NCBI GenBank assembly: GCA_002291855.1 | Contig: DBAW01000101.1 | Coordinates: 1 to 27,523, forward strand | Source: Sphingomonas sp. UBA1000 | GTDB lineage: Bacteria > Pseudomonadota > Alphaproteobacteria > Sphingomonadales > Sphingomonadaceae | Direction: 5' to 3' | DNA length: 27,523 bases | Shown here: piece after piece, positions 6,982 to 15,009 of the stretch | How the letters are laid out: each line of letters opens with the position of its first letter | How positions within the stretch are numbered: position 1 is the first letter of the stretch | The notes under the pieces: generated by a model | Database searches by the model: none | Told to the model about the DNA's origin: nothing | The model's input: only the letters and a program-made list of their open reading frames with translations | Translations under genes and position numbers: made by a program

Positions 6982-8688
6982 ATGACCTACACCCCGCCCG
7001 TCGCCGAACAGCGTTTCGTGCTCGATCATGTCGTGCGCATCCAGGAACTGGCCGCGCATCCCGGCTTTGCCGACGCCACCTCCGATACCGTGGATGCGAT
7101 TTTGGACGGTGCCGGGGCGTTTGCGGCCGGCGAATATGCGCCGCTCAACCGCATCGGCGATACGGTCGGCGCGCGCTGGCAGGACGGCGTGGTGACGATG
7201 CCCGAGGGCTACAAGGCTGCCTATCGCGCCTTTGTCGACAGCGGCTGGGGATCGATCAACGGCCCGGTCGCCTTTGGCGGACAAGGCCTGCCCTATGCGC
7301 TGGCGACGGTGGTGATGGAGGATCTTGGCACCGCCAATATGGGCTTTTCGCTCATCAACATGCTGACCCCGGGGGCGATCGAGGCGCTGGTCGCCCATGG
7401 CTCGCCCGAGCAGCAGGCGACCTGGCTGCCCAAGCTGATCAGCGGCGAATGGAACGGCACGATGAACCTGACCGAGCCGCAGGCCGGGTCCGATGTCGGC
7501 GCGCTGCGCACCAGCGCGACCCCGGCGGGCGATGGCAGCTGGCGGATCAAGGGGCAGAAAATCTACATCACCTTTGGCGAGCATGACCTGACCGACAATA
7601 TCGTCCATCTGGTGCTGGCCCGCACGCCCGGCGCGCCCGCCGGGACCAAGGGGATTTCGCTGTTTCTGGTCCCCAAATACCGGCTCAACCCCGATGGCAC
7701 GCCCGGCGCGTTCAACGATGTCCGCTGCGTGTCGATCGAACACAAGCTGGGGATCAACGCCTCGCCCACCTGCACGCTCAGCTTTGGCGACAATGACGAT
7801 TGCCATGGCTGGCTGATCGGCGCGGAAATGGCGGGCATGCGGGCGATGTTCACGATGATGAACAATGCCCGGCTGAATGTCGGCCTGCAGGGCGTGCAGA
7901 TCGCCGAGCGCGCGACCCAGCAGGCGCTCGGCTATGCGCGCGACCGGGTCCAGCTCGGCCGTCCGATCATCGAGCATCCCGATGTCCGGCGGATGCTGGT
8001 GCGGATGCGCTCGCTTACCCAGGCGGCGCGCGCGCTCGTCTATTATGCCGCCGGCCAGGCCGATCGCGCCCATCTGGGCGACGATGCGGCGCGCGCCCGG
8101 CTCGACCTGCTGACCCCGCTTGCCAAGGCGTGGGGCACCGATATCGGCTGCGAGGTCGCCTCGCTCGGCGTGCAGATCCATGGCGGCATGGGCTTTGTCG
8201 AGGAAACCGGCGCGGCCCAGCATTACCGCGATATCCGCATCGCCCCGATCTATGAAGGCACCAACGGCATTCAGGCGGCCGATCTGGTCAACCGCAAGCT
8301 GCCGATGGATGGCGGGCAGGTGTTCGCATCGCTGATCGCCGATATCCGCGCCGAGGTGGGGGATGAGGCCGGGCTGATGGCGCTGCTCGACGGCATCGAA
8401 TCGGTCGCGCGCTGGATGCTCGGCAACGAAGCCTCGGTCGACGACCGGCTGGCTGGGTCCTATCCGCTGACCACCATGCTGTCGGTGGCGACCGCCGGAT
8501 GGCTGATGGCGCGGCAGGCGCGGATCGCGGCCGCCGAGGCGACCGATCCCGGCTTTGCCGCACTCAAGCAGGTCGCGGCGCGCTATTTCCTCGACCATGT
8601 CGTGCCCGAGGCGGCGGGGCTGGAAGCGGCGGCACGCGGCGGCGCGGCGCTGTTCTACCAGCTCGATGCGGAGACGCTCGCGGCCTGA
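6982..8688 (+). CDS. Acyl-CoA dehydrogenase, long (about 570-aa) family
   Basis: A 568-residue flavoprotein that would oxidise an acyl-CoA to the 2-enoyl-CoA with FAD, passing electrons to ETF. The family blocks are NLTEPQAGSDVG (about residues 162-173, flavin contact), the IHGGMGFVEETG block, and YEGTNGIQA (from residue 424), where Glu425 is the expected catalytic base. It is longer than classic 380-residue enzymes and carries the extra C-terminal helical domain of the group that includes DmdC (3-methylthiopropionyl-CoA dehydrogenase) and many fadE paralogues, so substrate cannot be read from sequence. The chosen ATG has AAGGAG 4 bases upstream and leaves the promoter outside the gene. It stands alone between sua5 and a phosphatase, without other beta-oxidation genes. 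Confidence 0.93.
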   Translation: MTYTPPVAEQRFVLDHVVRIQELAAHPGFADATSDTVDAILDGAGAFAAGEYAPLNRIGDTVGARWQDGVVTMPEGYKAAYRAFVDSGWGSINGPVAFGGQGLPYALATVVMEDLGTANMGFSLINMLTPGAIEALVAHGSPEQQATWLPKLISGEWNGTMNLTEPQAGSDVGALRTSATPAGDGSWRIKGQKIYITFGEHDLTDNIVHLVLARTPGAPAGTKGISLFLVPKYRLNPDGTPGAFNDVRCVSIEHKLGINASPTCTLSFGDNDDCHGWLIGAEMAGMRAMFTMMNNARLNVGLQGVQIAERATQQALGYARDRVQLGRPIIEHPDVRRMLVRMRSLTQAARALVYYAAGQADRAHLGDDAARARLDLLTPLAKAWGTDIGCEVASLGVQIHGGMGFVEETGAAQHYRDIRIAPIYEGTNGIQAADLVNRKLPMDGGQVFASLIADIRAEVGDEAGLMALLDGIESVARWMLGNEASVDDRLAGSYPLTTMLSVATAGWLMARQARIAAAEATDPGFAALKQVAARYFLDHVVPEAAGLEAAARGGAALFYQLDAETLAA

Positions 8689-8708
8689 GGGGCTGACTCT
8701 GGTGGATT

Positions 8709-8790
8709 GCGGCACCGGCCCGCACCCCCACCTGGCCTCCCATATCATACTGCCGTTGGGTGGCCGGGTGGGGGCGCGGGCCGGTGCCGC
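8709..8790. repeat. Large REP-like hairpin between convergent genes
   Basis: Two 29-base arms (8709-8737 and 8762-8790) are reverse complements except at two positions, around a 24-base loop. The arms are almost all G and C (GGCACCGGCCCG / CGGGCCGGTGCC near the ends). No T-run follows on either strand. It lies between the acyl-CoA dehydrogenase and the phosphatase, whose 3' ends face each other. It may stop transcription from both sides, protect mRNA ends, or be a dispersed palindromic repeat. Confidence 0.85.
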
Positions 8791-8831
8791 CTGAGCTTGC
8801 GCCGTGACGCGAATGTTCAGATCTTTACCTC

Positions 8832-8858
8832 GTTCCCGGGGGCGTGGCTCCCGGGAAC
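8832..8858. repeat. Second inverted repeat, 3' side of the phosphatase gene
   Basis: A perfect 9-bp stem, GTTCCCGGG (8832-8840) and CCCGGGAAC (8850-8858), with a 9-base loop. It begins 5 bases after the phosphatase stop on the minus strand. There is no T-run, so it is not a standard intrinsic terminator; mRNA end protection is possible. Confidence 0.6.
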
Positions 8859-8863
8859 ATCGC

Positions 8864-9616
8864 TCAGGTGTGGATGAACCAGCGCGCGGTGCCCTCAAGC
8901 CCCAGCGCGGTCAGGCGGCCGGACCGATAGGCCCCGGTGTCGATGCCGATGCGGTTGGGTTGTTCATCGACCGTGTCGGTGATGCTGTGGCCATGGACGA
9001 CGATATGGCCATGGTCGCCGCGATAATCGAGGAAGTCGCCCCGAATCCAGCGCAGGTCGCCGCCCTGCTGCGCATTGAGCGGCACGCGCGGGCGGATGCC
9101 GGCATGGACAAACAGATAGTCGCCGATGACGATCCTGTCTTCGAACCCGCCAATGAAATCGGCATGGGCGGGCGGCACGATTTCCGCCAGCCGCGCCGCC
9201 AGCTCGTCGAAATCGAGCGCGTTATATTCATCCTCGCCGATGCCATAGCTGAGGATGGTCGCGCGGCCGCCGATGCGCACGAAAAAGCGCAGCGCCTCGC
9301 CCGATCCGGTCAGCGCCTTCAGAAACACTTCCTCGTGATTGCCCATCAGCACGCGGACCTTGCGGCCGCTGGCCGCAAGCGTGCGCACCCGTTCGACGAC
9401 GCCGGCCGAATCCGGCCCGCGATCGACCAGATCGCCCAGAAAGATCAGCTGGCTGTCGGCGGCCCCGCGTGCCCGGTCATCGGCATCGATGCGGAACAGC
9501 AGATCGTCGAGCAGATCGCGCCGCCCATGCACATCGCCGATCGCATAGATGCGCTGGCCGGCGGGAATGGCGGCGGGAGGCGGCGCAGGCGCGCGTTTGA
9601 AAAGACCAAGAACCAT
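8864..9616 (-). CDS. Metallophosphoesterase, PPP-type serine/threonine phosphatase
   Basis: A 250-residue calcineurin-like phosphoesterase of the bacterial PrpA/ApaH-like PPP group, which dephosphorylates phosphoproteins or dinucleoside polyphosphates with two metals. Motifs in order: GDVHG (27-31), GDLVDRGPDS (61-70), GNHEEVFL (92-99), then FVHAGIRP and VVHGHS with the last metal histidines. The start is uncertain. ATG 9616 gives the usual N-terminus (Met, then KRAPAPPP linker and QRIYAIGDVHG). The frame continues upstream through a 15-bp tandem repeat to an ATG at 9697, which sits about 4 bases after the predicted transcription start and could be read as a leaderless message of 277 residues. 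Nothing around it names the substrate. Confidence 0.88.
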   Translation of the reverse strand: MVLGLFKRAPAPPPAAIPAGQRIYAIGDVHGRRDLLDDLLFRIDADDRARGAADSQLIFLGDLVDRGPDSAGVVERVRTLAASGRKVRVLMGNHEEVFLKALTGSGEALRFFVRIGGRATILSYGIGEDEYNALDFDELAARLAEIVPPAHADFIGGFEDRIVIGDYLFVHAGIRPRVPLNAQQGGDLRWIRGDFLDYRGDHGHIVVHGHSITDTVDEQPNRIGIDTGAYRSGRLTALGLEGTARWFIHT

Positions 9617-9625
9617 TTTGTCGTC

Positions 9626-9670
9626 GTTCTCGCCAGTTGCGGTCTCGCCGGTTGCGTGCTCGCCAGTCGC
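9626..9670. repeat. Three tandem copies of a 15-bp repeat
   Basis: Units at 9626-9640, 9641-9655 and 9656-9670 share the core TCTCGCCAGTTGC or close variants (GCTCGCC at the third). The 15-bp period keeps frame on the minus strand, where they would encode three TGEx-type pentapeptides just ahead of the phosphatase ATG at 9616. Confidence 0.8.
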
Positions 9671-9707
9671 GGCTTTGCACGCAAATGCACCGGCCATGCC
9701 GCGCCGC

Positions 9708-9736
9708 GCTATAGCCGATCCGGCGCTGAATGCCAG
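9708..9736 (-). promoter_or_regulatory. Candidate promoter for the phosphatase gene
   Basis: On the minus strand CTGGCA (9736-9731), 17 bases, TATAGC (9713-9708). It uses the same CTATAG-centred -10 as the acyl-CoA dehydrogenase promoter. Transcription would start near 9701, about 4 bases before an in-frame ATG at 9697 and 85 before the preferred ATG at 9616. Confidence 0.35.
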
Positions 9737-9770
9737 ATGAGCGGACCCGGCCAACCCGCCGGGGCGTGCG

Positions 9771-10109
9771 TCAGGCGCGGGCGAAGAGTTCGGCCGGGTC
9801 GATCCGCAGCCGTTCGATGACGCCGCGGATGCGCGGCCACTGCTGGTCGATAAAGGCGCGGCGCTCGCTTTCGAGCAGCCTTTCGGTCGCGCCTTCGGCC
9901 ACGAACATGCCGACGCCGCGCCGCACCACCACCAGCCCTTCTTCCTGAAACAGCTGATAGGCCTTGGCGACGGTCAGCGGGTTCGCGCCCTGTTCGGCGG
10001 CAAAGGCGCGCACCGATGGCAGCATGTCACCATCGCCATAGCGCCCCTCGAGGATCGCATCGGCGATCCGGTCGCGGAGCTGGAGATAGACGGGCCGCTC
10101 GCTGCTCAT
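9771..10109 (-). CDS. GntR-family transcriptional regulator, YtrA subfamily
   Basis: A 112-residue DNA-binding protein. The winged helix-turn-helix fills residues 5-72 (PVYLQLRDRIADAILEGRY, then MLPSVRAFAAEQGANPLTV and the wing GLVVVRRGVGMFVA). Only about 40 helical residues follow, which is the short dimerisation tail of the YtrA group rather than the FadR or HutC effector domains. YtrA regulators normally control an adjacent ABC transporter gene set, but here neighbours are a phosphatase and a nitroreductase, so the target is not evident. An inverted repeat 8 bases before its start may be its own operator. Confidence 0.92.
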   Translation of the reverse strand: MSSERPVYLQLRDRIADAILEGRYGDGDMLPSVRAFAAEQGANPLTVAKAYQLFQEEGLVVVRRGVGMFVAEGATERLLESERRAFIDQQWPRIRGVIERLRIDPAELFARA

Positions 10110-10117
10110 ATGTGCTT

Positions 10118-10135
10118 CACTGCCCTAACACAGTG
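10118..10135. promoter_or_regulatory. Inverted repeat before the GntR gene, possible autoregulatory operator
   Basis: CACTG (10118-10122) and CAGTG (10131-10135) are inverted around 8 bases, in the short space upstream of the regulator. GntR proteins commonly repress their own gene through such sites; binding is inferred only from position and symmetry. Confidence 0.35.
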
Positions 10136-10152
10136 CGCCACGTCAAGCCCGG

Positions 10153-10734
10153 TCAAGGCCAGTGGCGGACGACATCGTGGTAAACCGGGCGCGGCCGTTC
10201 CTCGAGCGGCTGGGCGGGCGAACCGAGATAGATGAAGCCCGCGATCCGGTCGCCCTCACGCCCGCCCAGCGCAGCGCACACCTGCGTGTCGAATGCCGCC
10301 CAGCCGGTCAGCCAGCCGGCGACAAAGCCGTGCGCGGTCGCTGCCGTCACCAGATTCATGCAGGCGGCCCCGGCCGAAAGCTGCTGTTCCCAGACCGGGA
10401 TCTTGCTCGGCTGCACGGGCGTCGACAGCACCGCGACCAGCGTTGGCGCCTGATGGGCGAACTGGTCGATGGCGGCGACGTCGCTGCTGCCATCTGCCGC
10501 AGCGCCGCGCTGTGCCCGGAATGCATCCTGCAACAGCGTGGCAAAGGCGGCGCGGTCCTCGATCACCACGAACCGCCATGGCGCAAGCTTGCCATGATCG
10601 GGAACGCGCATCGCCGCCGACAGGATGGCGTGCAGCTGCCCGGCATCGGGGCCGGGGGCGATCATGTCGCGCGGCTTGCCCGAGCGGCGGGTGGCGAGCA
10701 GCGATTGCGGGGAGGAGACGTCGTTAAAAGTCAT
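10153..10734 (-). CDS. Nitroreductase-family FMN oxidoreductase
   Basis: A 193-residue member of the nitroreductase fold, closest in layout to the compact YdjA-like group. It has the N-terminal RRSGKPRDM phosphate-contact region, HAILSAAMRVPDHGKLAPWRFVVI (about residues 35-58), the central AGAACMNLVTAATAHGFVAGWLTGW block and a C-terminal GFIYLGSPAQPLEERPRP block typical of the family. It would bind FMN as a dimer and reduce nitro compounds, quinones or related substrates with NAD(P)H; the physiological substrate is unknown. It starts at ATG 10734 and is divergent from the M48 peptidase. The 57-base divergent gap has AT-richer TTAGC/TATGC patches but no confident promoter. The GntR gene lies 43 bases downstream. 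Confidence 0.9.
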   Translation of the reverse strand: MTFNDVSSPQSLLATRRSGKPRDMIAPGPDAGQLHAILSAAMRVPDHGKLAPWRFVVIEDRAAFATLLQDAFRAQRGAAADGSSDVAAIDQFAHQAPTLVAVLSTPVQPSKIPVWEQQLSAGAACMNLVTAATAHGFVAGWLTGWAAFDTQVCAALGGREGDRIAGFIYLGSPAQPLEERPRPVYHDVVRHWP

Positions 10735-10791
10735 GCGCTGGCGCTAACAGCTGGGCTGGCGGCGGGCAATCGCGCGGCTATGCTTGGGGCC

Positions 10792-11760
10792 ATGTGGCTT
10801 GCCCTTGTTCTCGCCCTGACGGCTGCCGCGCCGGAGACCGCCGATCCCGCGGGCCTGCGCGCGCTGATCGCCGAGGATGTGCGCGTTGCGCGGATCGGCG
10901 ACCGGCTGGCGCGGGCCGGGCCGTGCGCGGCCGTGCTTAGCAACCCCGGCTTTGTCGTGCAGGACATCGTCCAATATGCGCCCGAACTGCACGCGTCCGC
11001 ACGGTCGGCGCTTGGTCTTGGCGATCTACCGACCCTTGTCGCCGTGCTGGACGGCAGTGCGGCGGCGGCGGCGGGGCTGCGGCCGGGCGACATGCTGGCG
11101 GCCATCGACGGGGCCGAGGTGCCGCCGCCGGGCAAGGCGCGCGGCTTTGAGCGCATGGCGGCGGTCGAGACGCAGATCGAGGCCGCACTGGCGCGGGGAC
11201 GGCTCGATCTGGAAATCCTGCGCGACGGGCGGCCGATGACACTCAGCATCCTGCCGACACCGGGATGCCGGACGCGCTTCCAGCTTCAGCCCGGCGGGCG
11301 GCTGAATGCCTCGGCGGACGGGGTTTACGTGCAGGTGTCGGGCGCGCTGGCCGATTTTGCCGCGACCGATGATGAGCTGGCGCTGATCGTCGCGCACGAG
11401 CTTGCGCACAATCTGCTGGGCCACAAGGCGCGGCTCGATGCCCAGGGTGTGTCGCGCGGGCTGCTTGCGGGGCTGGGCAAAGGCGCGCGTCGGGTGCGCG
11501 CGACCGAGGAGGAGGCCGATCGCTGGGCGCTCTATCTGATGGCGCGCGCCGGGTTCGACATCGCCGCCGCGCCCGCTTTCTGGGAACGGCTGGGCCGCAA
11601 GGCCGACCCCGGCATTTTCTCCGACGGCACGCATGACGGCTGGCGTGACCGCGTGGCCAAGGCGCAGGTCGAAATCGCCCGGATCCGCGCGCTCCAGGCG
11701 GCAGGCGCGCCGATCCTGCCGCCCGAAGTTAACGCTTCACAGCGCGCGTTTCCGCGCTAG
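10792..11760 (+). CDS. Exported M48-family metallopeptidase with PDZ domain
   Basis: A 322-residue zinc peptidase. The N-terminus is a short hydrophobic signal (MWLALVLALTAAA), so it acts in the periplasm or membrane. A PDZ-like domain covers about residues 80-150 (AAAAGLRPGDMLAAIDG, then LEILRDG). The catalytic domain follows with HELAH at 202-206 (two zinc histidines and the general base) and EEEADRWA at 239-246 with the third zinc ligand. The PDZ-then-M48 order suggests regulated envelope proteolysis. The open frame extends much further upstream, antisense to the nitroreductase gene, but that part lacks a signal peptide or any family similarity. ATG 10780 (MLGAMW) is the alternative start; with a -10-like TATGCT at 10779 the message may be nearly leaderless at 10792. 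Confidence 0.88.
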   Translation: MWLALVLALTAAAPETADPAGLRALIAEDVRVARIGDRLARAGPCAAVLSNPGFVVQDIVQYAPELHASARSALGLGDLPTLVAVLDGSAAAAAGLRPGDMLAAIDGAEVPPPGKARGFERMAAVETQIEAALARGRLDLEILRDGRPMTLSILPTPGCRTRFQLQPGGRLNASADGVYVQVSGALADFAATDDELALIVAHELAHNLLGHKARLDAQGVSRGLLAGLGKGARRVRATEEEADRWALYLMARAGFDIAAAPAFWERLGRKADPGIFSDGTHDGWRDRVAKAQVEIARIRALQAAGAPILPPEVNASQRAFPR

Positions 11761-11822
11761 GGTCGCGGTCGACAGAGCCGCGTCAGGCGGCCGATGGGAC
11801 TATCCAGGGAGCAGTTTCAAAC

Positions 11823-13616
11823 ATGGGCAATGTCAATGCCGGCGCGTCGGGCGGGCCGGAGGCGGCAGGCGGCGCGGAATGGTTCGGCCATCCCCGGCAG
11901 CTGGCGCGGCTGTTTACCACCGAGATGTGGGAGCGTTTCGGCTTTTACGGGATGCGGGCGCTGCTCGCGCTGTATCTCACCAAGCACTTCCTGTTCAGCG
12001 ATCAGACAACCGGCGGGCTTTATGGCGGCTTCACCGCGCTCGTCTATCTGACGCCGCTGATCGGCGGGCTGCTGGCCGATCGTTATCTGGGCGCGAAGAA
12101 ATCGGTGAAGTTCGGGGCCGTGCTGATGGCGCTCGGCTATTTCATCCTGTGCTTCGGCGGCGAGACCGCCAAGCCGCATGCGGTGATCGACGGCCAGCGT
12201 TACGAAATGCGGACCGAGAATGTCGCCGACCGGCCGACGAGCAGTGGCGATGAGCGCCGTTACGTGATCGATGGCGACGACCGGCTGCTGATCAAGGGCA
12301 ATGACGATGGCAGCGTCGCGCTGCTGCGCGCCGACGGCTCGGTCGCGCGCACCGTTGCCAAGGGCGGTTTCAAAAGCGAGGCCGACCGCGACACAAGCTT
12401 TGTGCTGCTGATGCTGCTCGGCCTGTCGATGGTCACCATCGGCAACGGTTTCTTCAAGCCCAACATCTCGACCATCGTCGGCGAGCTTTATGCGCAGGGC
12501 GACCGGCGGCGCGACGCCGGCTTCACGATTTTCTACATGGGCATCAACCTCGGCTCGCTGCTGTCGCAGCTGCTCTGCCCGCTGCTCGCCGACACGGTCG
12601 GCTGGTGGGCGGGCTTCGGGCTGGCGGCGCTCGGGATGCTGGCGTCATGGGCGCTGATCCAGTTCGATGGCGGCCGCCTGGCCGGTTATGGCGAAACGCC
12701 GGTCGCGTCCGGTCCCGACCGGACGATCCTGATCTATCTGGGCGCAATTGCGGCCGTGCCGGTGTCGCTGTTCCTGTTTTGGAACCTGATGGGCGCGCCC
12801 CGGCCCGAGCCGGGGGCGGGGATCACCGGCTATCTGATGTCGCTGCCGCTGATGGGCAAGCTGCTGTTCGGCACCTTCCTCGTCTCGGTGCCCGGCATCC
12901 TGATCTGGGCGGCACGCGCGGGCGACAAGGCCGAGTTCCAGATGATGCTGGCGGCGATGACGCTGATCGTGTTCAACGTCGTGTTCTGGACGCTGTTCGA
13001 ACAGGCCGGTTCGTCGCTGACGCTGTTTGCCGATCGCAACACCGATCTGTCGATTTTCGGCCTGTTCAGCATTTCCGCCGGCCAGACGCAGTTCTTCAAC
13101 GCGTTGTTCATCGTCGCGCTCGCGCCGGTGTTCAGCCTGTTGTGGAATGCGCTTGCCAGGCGCGGGATCGAGCCGACCATCCCGATCAAGTTTGCCATCG
13201 CGCTGATGGGGGTTGGCGCGGGCTTCCTGTTCCTCGTCTGGGGCGCGCAGTTTGCCGGGCCGGATTTCAAGGTCGCGATCTGGTGGCTGGCGGGCCTGTA
13301 TTTCATCCATTCGGCGGCCGAGTTGTGCATCTCCCCGGTCGGGCTGTCGATGATCACCAAGCTGTCCATCGCCCGCATCGTCGGGCTGATGATGGGCGTC
13401 TGGTTCCTGTCGATCTCGGTCGCGCAATATGTCGCCGGCATCGTCGCGCAGGTGGCGAGCGTCGAGACGGTCGGCGGGCAGGTGACCAACCTCAAGGTCA
13501 GCCTTGAAACCTATGCGGGGGTGTTTTCGACCATCGGGATCGCATCGATGGCGATTGGCGTGGTGTTGCTGGTCTTCTCACCGATCATCAGGAAGTGGAT
13601 GCATGGTGTTCAATAA
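11823..13616 (+). CDS. Proton-dependent oligopeptide transporter (POT/PTR2 family)
   Basis: A 597-residue inner-membrane symporter importing di- and tripeptides with protons. The proton-coupling motif EMWERFGFYG is at 34-43, the cytoplasmic motif LLADRYLGAKKS at 83-94, GNGFFKPNISTIVGELY at 207-223, and the PTR2 signature FTIFYMGINLGS at 234-245. About 14 hydrophobic segments are visible. An extra domain of about 78 hydrophilic, probably beta-rich residues (113-190) replaces the short periplasmic loop between helices 3 and 4. AGGGAG lies 11 bases before the ATG. The amidohydrolase start overlaps its stop by 14 bases, so these genes form an operon that probably imports and processes peptides. 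Confidence 0.94.
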   Translation: MGNVNAGASGGPEAAGGAEWFGHPRQLARLFTTEMWERFGFYGMRALLALYLTKHFLFSDQTTGGLYGGFTALVYLTPLIGGLLADRYLGAKKSVKFGAVLMALGYFILCFGGETAKPHAVIDGQRYEMRTENVADRPTSSGDERRYVIDGDDRLLIKGNDDGSVALLRADGSVARTVAKGGFKSEADRDTSFVLLMLLGLSMVTIGNGFFKPNISTIVGELYAQGDRRRDAGFTIFYMGINLGSLLSQLLCPLLADTVGWWAGFGLAALGMLASWALIQFDGGRLAGYGETPVASGPDRTILIYLGAIAAVPVSLFLFWNLMGAPRPEPGAGITGYLMSLPLMGKLLFGTFLVSVPGILIWAARAGDKAEFQMMLAAMTLIVFNVVFWTLFEQAGSSLTLFADRNTDLSIFGLFSISAGQTQFFNALFIVALAPVFSLLWNALARRGIEPTIPIKFAIALMGVGAGFLFLVWGAQFAGPDFKVAIWWLAGLYFIHSAAELCISPVGLSMITKLSIARIVGLMMGVWFLSISVAQYVAGIVAQVASVETVGGQVTNLKVSLETYAGVFSTIGIASMAIGVVLLVFSPIIRKWMHGVQ

Positions 13617-15009
13617 ACTCGCCACGGTCAGCCTGGTCGCGCTGACGCTTGTCGGCTGCGCGACCGCGGGGGCAAAGCCCGCGCCGGCCACCGCCAGGGC
13701 CGCCCCGGTCAAGATCGATCCGGATCCTTTTCCATCGACCTACAAGCCTTATCCGGGCGTCGCGACGCTGGTGACCAACGTCACCATTTTCGACGGCGAA
13801 GGCGGGCGGATCGAGCGCGGTCAGGCGCTGTTTGCCGGTGGCAAGATCGTCGCCATCGGCCAGACGGTCGAGGCCCCGGCGGGCGCCAATGTGATCGACG
13901 GCACCGGCAAATGGCTGACGCCCGGCGTGATCGACATTCACAGCCATCTGGGCGACTATCCCTCGCCCGGCGTGCAGGCCCATTCGGACGGCAATGAGGC
14001 GACCGGCCCGGTTCGCGCCGAGGTGTGGGCCGAACACAGCATCTGGCCGCAGGATCCGGGCTTTTCGCGCGCGCTTGCCAATGGCGGGGTGACGACGCTT
14101 CAGATCCTGCCCGGTTCGGCCAATCTGTTCGGCGGCCGCTCGGTCACGCTCAAAAATGTGCCGGCGCGCACGATGCAGGGGATGAAGTTCCCCGGCGCGC
14201 CCTATGGCCTTAAAATGGCGTGCGGCGAGAATCCCAAGCGCGTCTATGGCTCGCGCAACCAGATGCCGGCGACGCGCATGGGCAATGTCGCTGTCGACCG
14301 CCAGACCTGGGCGCGCGCGCAGGAATATAAGCGGCGCTGGGACAAATATGAAAAGGACGGCGGCGAGCCGCCCGCCCGCGACATTGCGATGGACACGCTG
14401 CGCGGCGTGCTGGCGGGCGAGATCCTCGTCCACAACCATTGCTACCGCGCCGATGAAATGGCCATCGTGATCGATATGGCCAAGGAGTTCGGCTACAAGG
14501 TTTCGACCTTCCACCATGCGGTCGAAAGCTACAAGATCGCCGATCTGCTGCGGGACAACGGCATTTGTTCGGCGCTGTGGGCCGATTGGTGGGGCTTCAA
14601 GATGGAAGCCTATGACGCGATCAACGAGAATCTGCCGCTCGTCCACCGCGCCGGGGCGTGTGCCATCACCCATTCGGACGATGCCAATGGCATCCAGCGG
14701 CTTAATCAGGAAACCGCCAAGGCACTCGCCAATGGCCGCCGCATCGGCATCGACATTCCCGATGAAGTGGCCTGGACCTGGCTGGCGATCAATCCGGCCC
14801 GGGCGATGGGCATTGCCGACCGCACCGGCAGCCTGAAGCCCGGCAAGATGGCCGATCTGGTGCTGTGGAACGGCCATCCGTTCAGCGTCTATACCCGGCC
14901 TGAAAAGGTGTGGATCGACGGGGCGCTGCTTTACGACGCGCTCGATCCGAAACGCCGTCCGGTCAGCGATTTCGAACTCGGCCAGCCCGGTGAGGGAGAC
15001 ACGAAATGA
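13603..15009 (+). CDS. Lipoprotein amidohydrolase with intact metal site
   Basis: A 468-residue member of the amidohydrolase superfamily, imidazolonepropionase-related group (COG1228-like). The N-terminus is a lipoprotein signal with lipobox LVGC, Cys19 lipidated, so it sits in the periplasm on a membrane. The barrel begins with the metal motif DIHSH (His113, His115). Later candidate ligands are HNH (277-279), HH (304-305) and the Asp in THSDDANG (about 359). The small beta-sandwich parts flank the barrel (NVTIFDGEGG at the front, KPGKMADLVLWNGHPF at the back). AGGAAG lies 7 bases before ATG 13603, inside the end of the transporter gene. Context suggests a dipeptidase or cyclic-amide hydrolase; related enzymes include Xaa-Arg/Lys dipeptidases, but the exact substrate is not readable. 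Confidence 0.9.
   Translation: MVFNKLATVSLVALTLVGCATAGAKPAPATARAAPVKIDPDPFPSTYKPYPGVATLVTNVTIFDGEGGRIERGQALFAGGKIVAIGQTVEAPAGANVIDGTGKWLTPGVIDIHSHLGDYPSPGVQAHSDGNEATGPVRAEVWAEHSIWPQDPGFSRALANGGVTTLQILPGSANLFGGRSVTLKNVPARTMQGMKFPGAPYGLKMACGENPKRVYGSRNQMPATRMGNVAVDRQTWARAQEYKRRWDKYEKDGGEPPARDIAMDTLRGVLAGEILVHNHCYRADEMAIVIDMAKEFGYKVSTFHHAVESYKIADLLRDNGICSALWADWWGFKMEAYDAINENLPLVHRAGACAITHSDDANGIQRLNQETAKALANGRRIGIDIPDEVAWTWLAINPARAMGIADRTGSLKPGKMADLVLWNGHPFSVYTRPEKVWIDGALLYDALDPKRRPVSDFELGQPGEGDTK

Noticed and set aside
6970..8898. Long open frame on the minus strand opposite the acyl-CoA dehydrogenase
   Set aside because: It is a by-product of high-GC codon use: Arg/Asp/His/Gln-rich, without domain motifs or ribosome site, and fully antisense to a clearly recognised gene.
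9746..9763. 6-bp GC hairpin just after the GntR gene
   Set aside because: No T-run and common by chance at this GC content; not strong enough to call a terminator.
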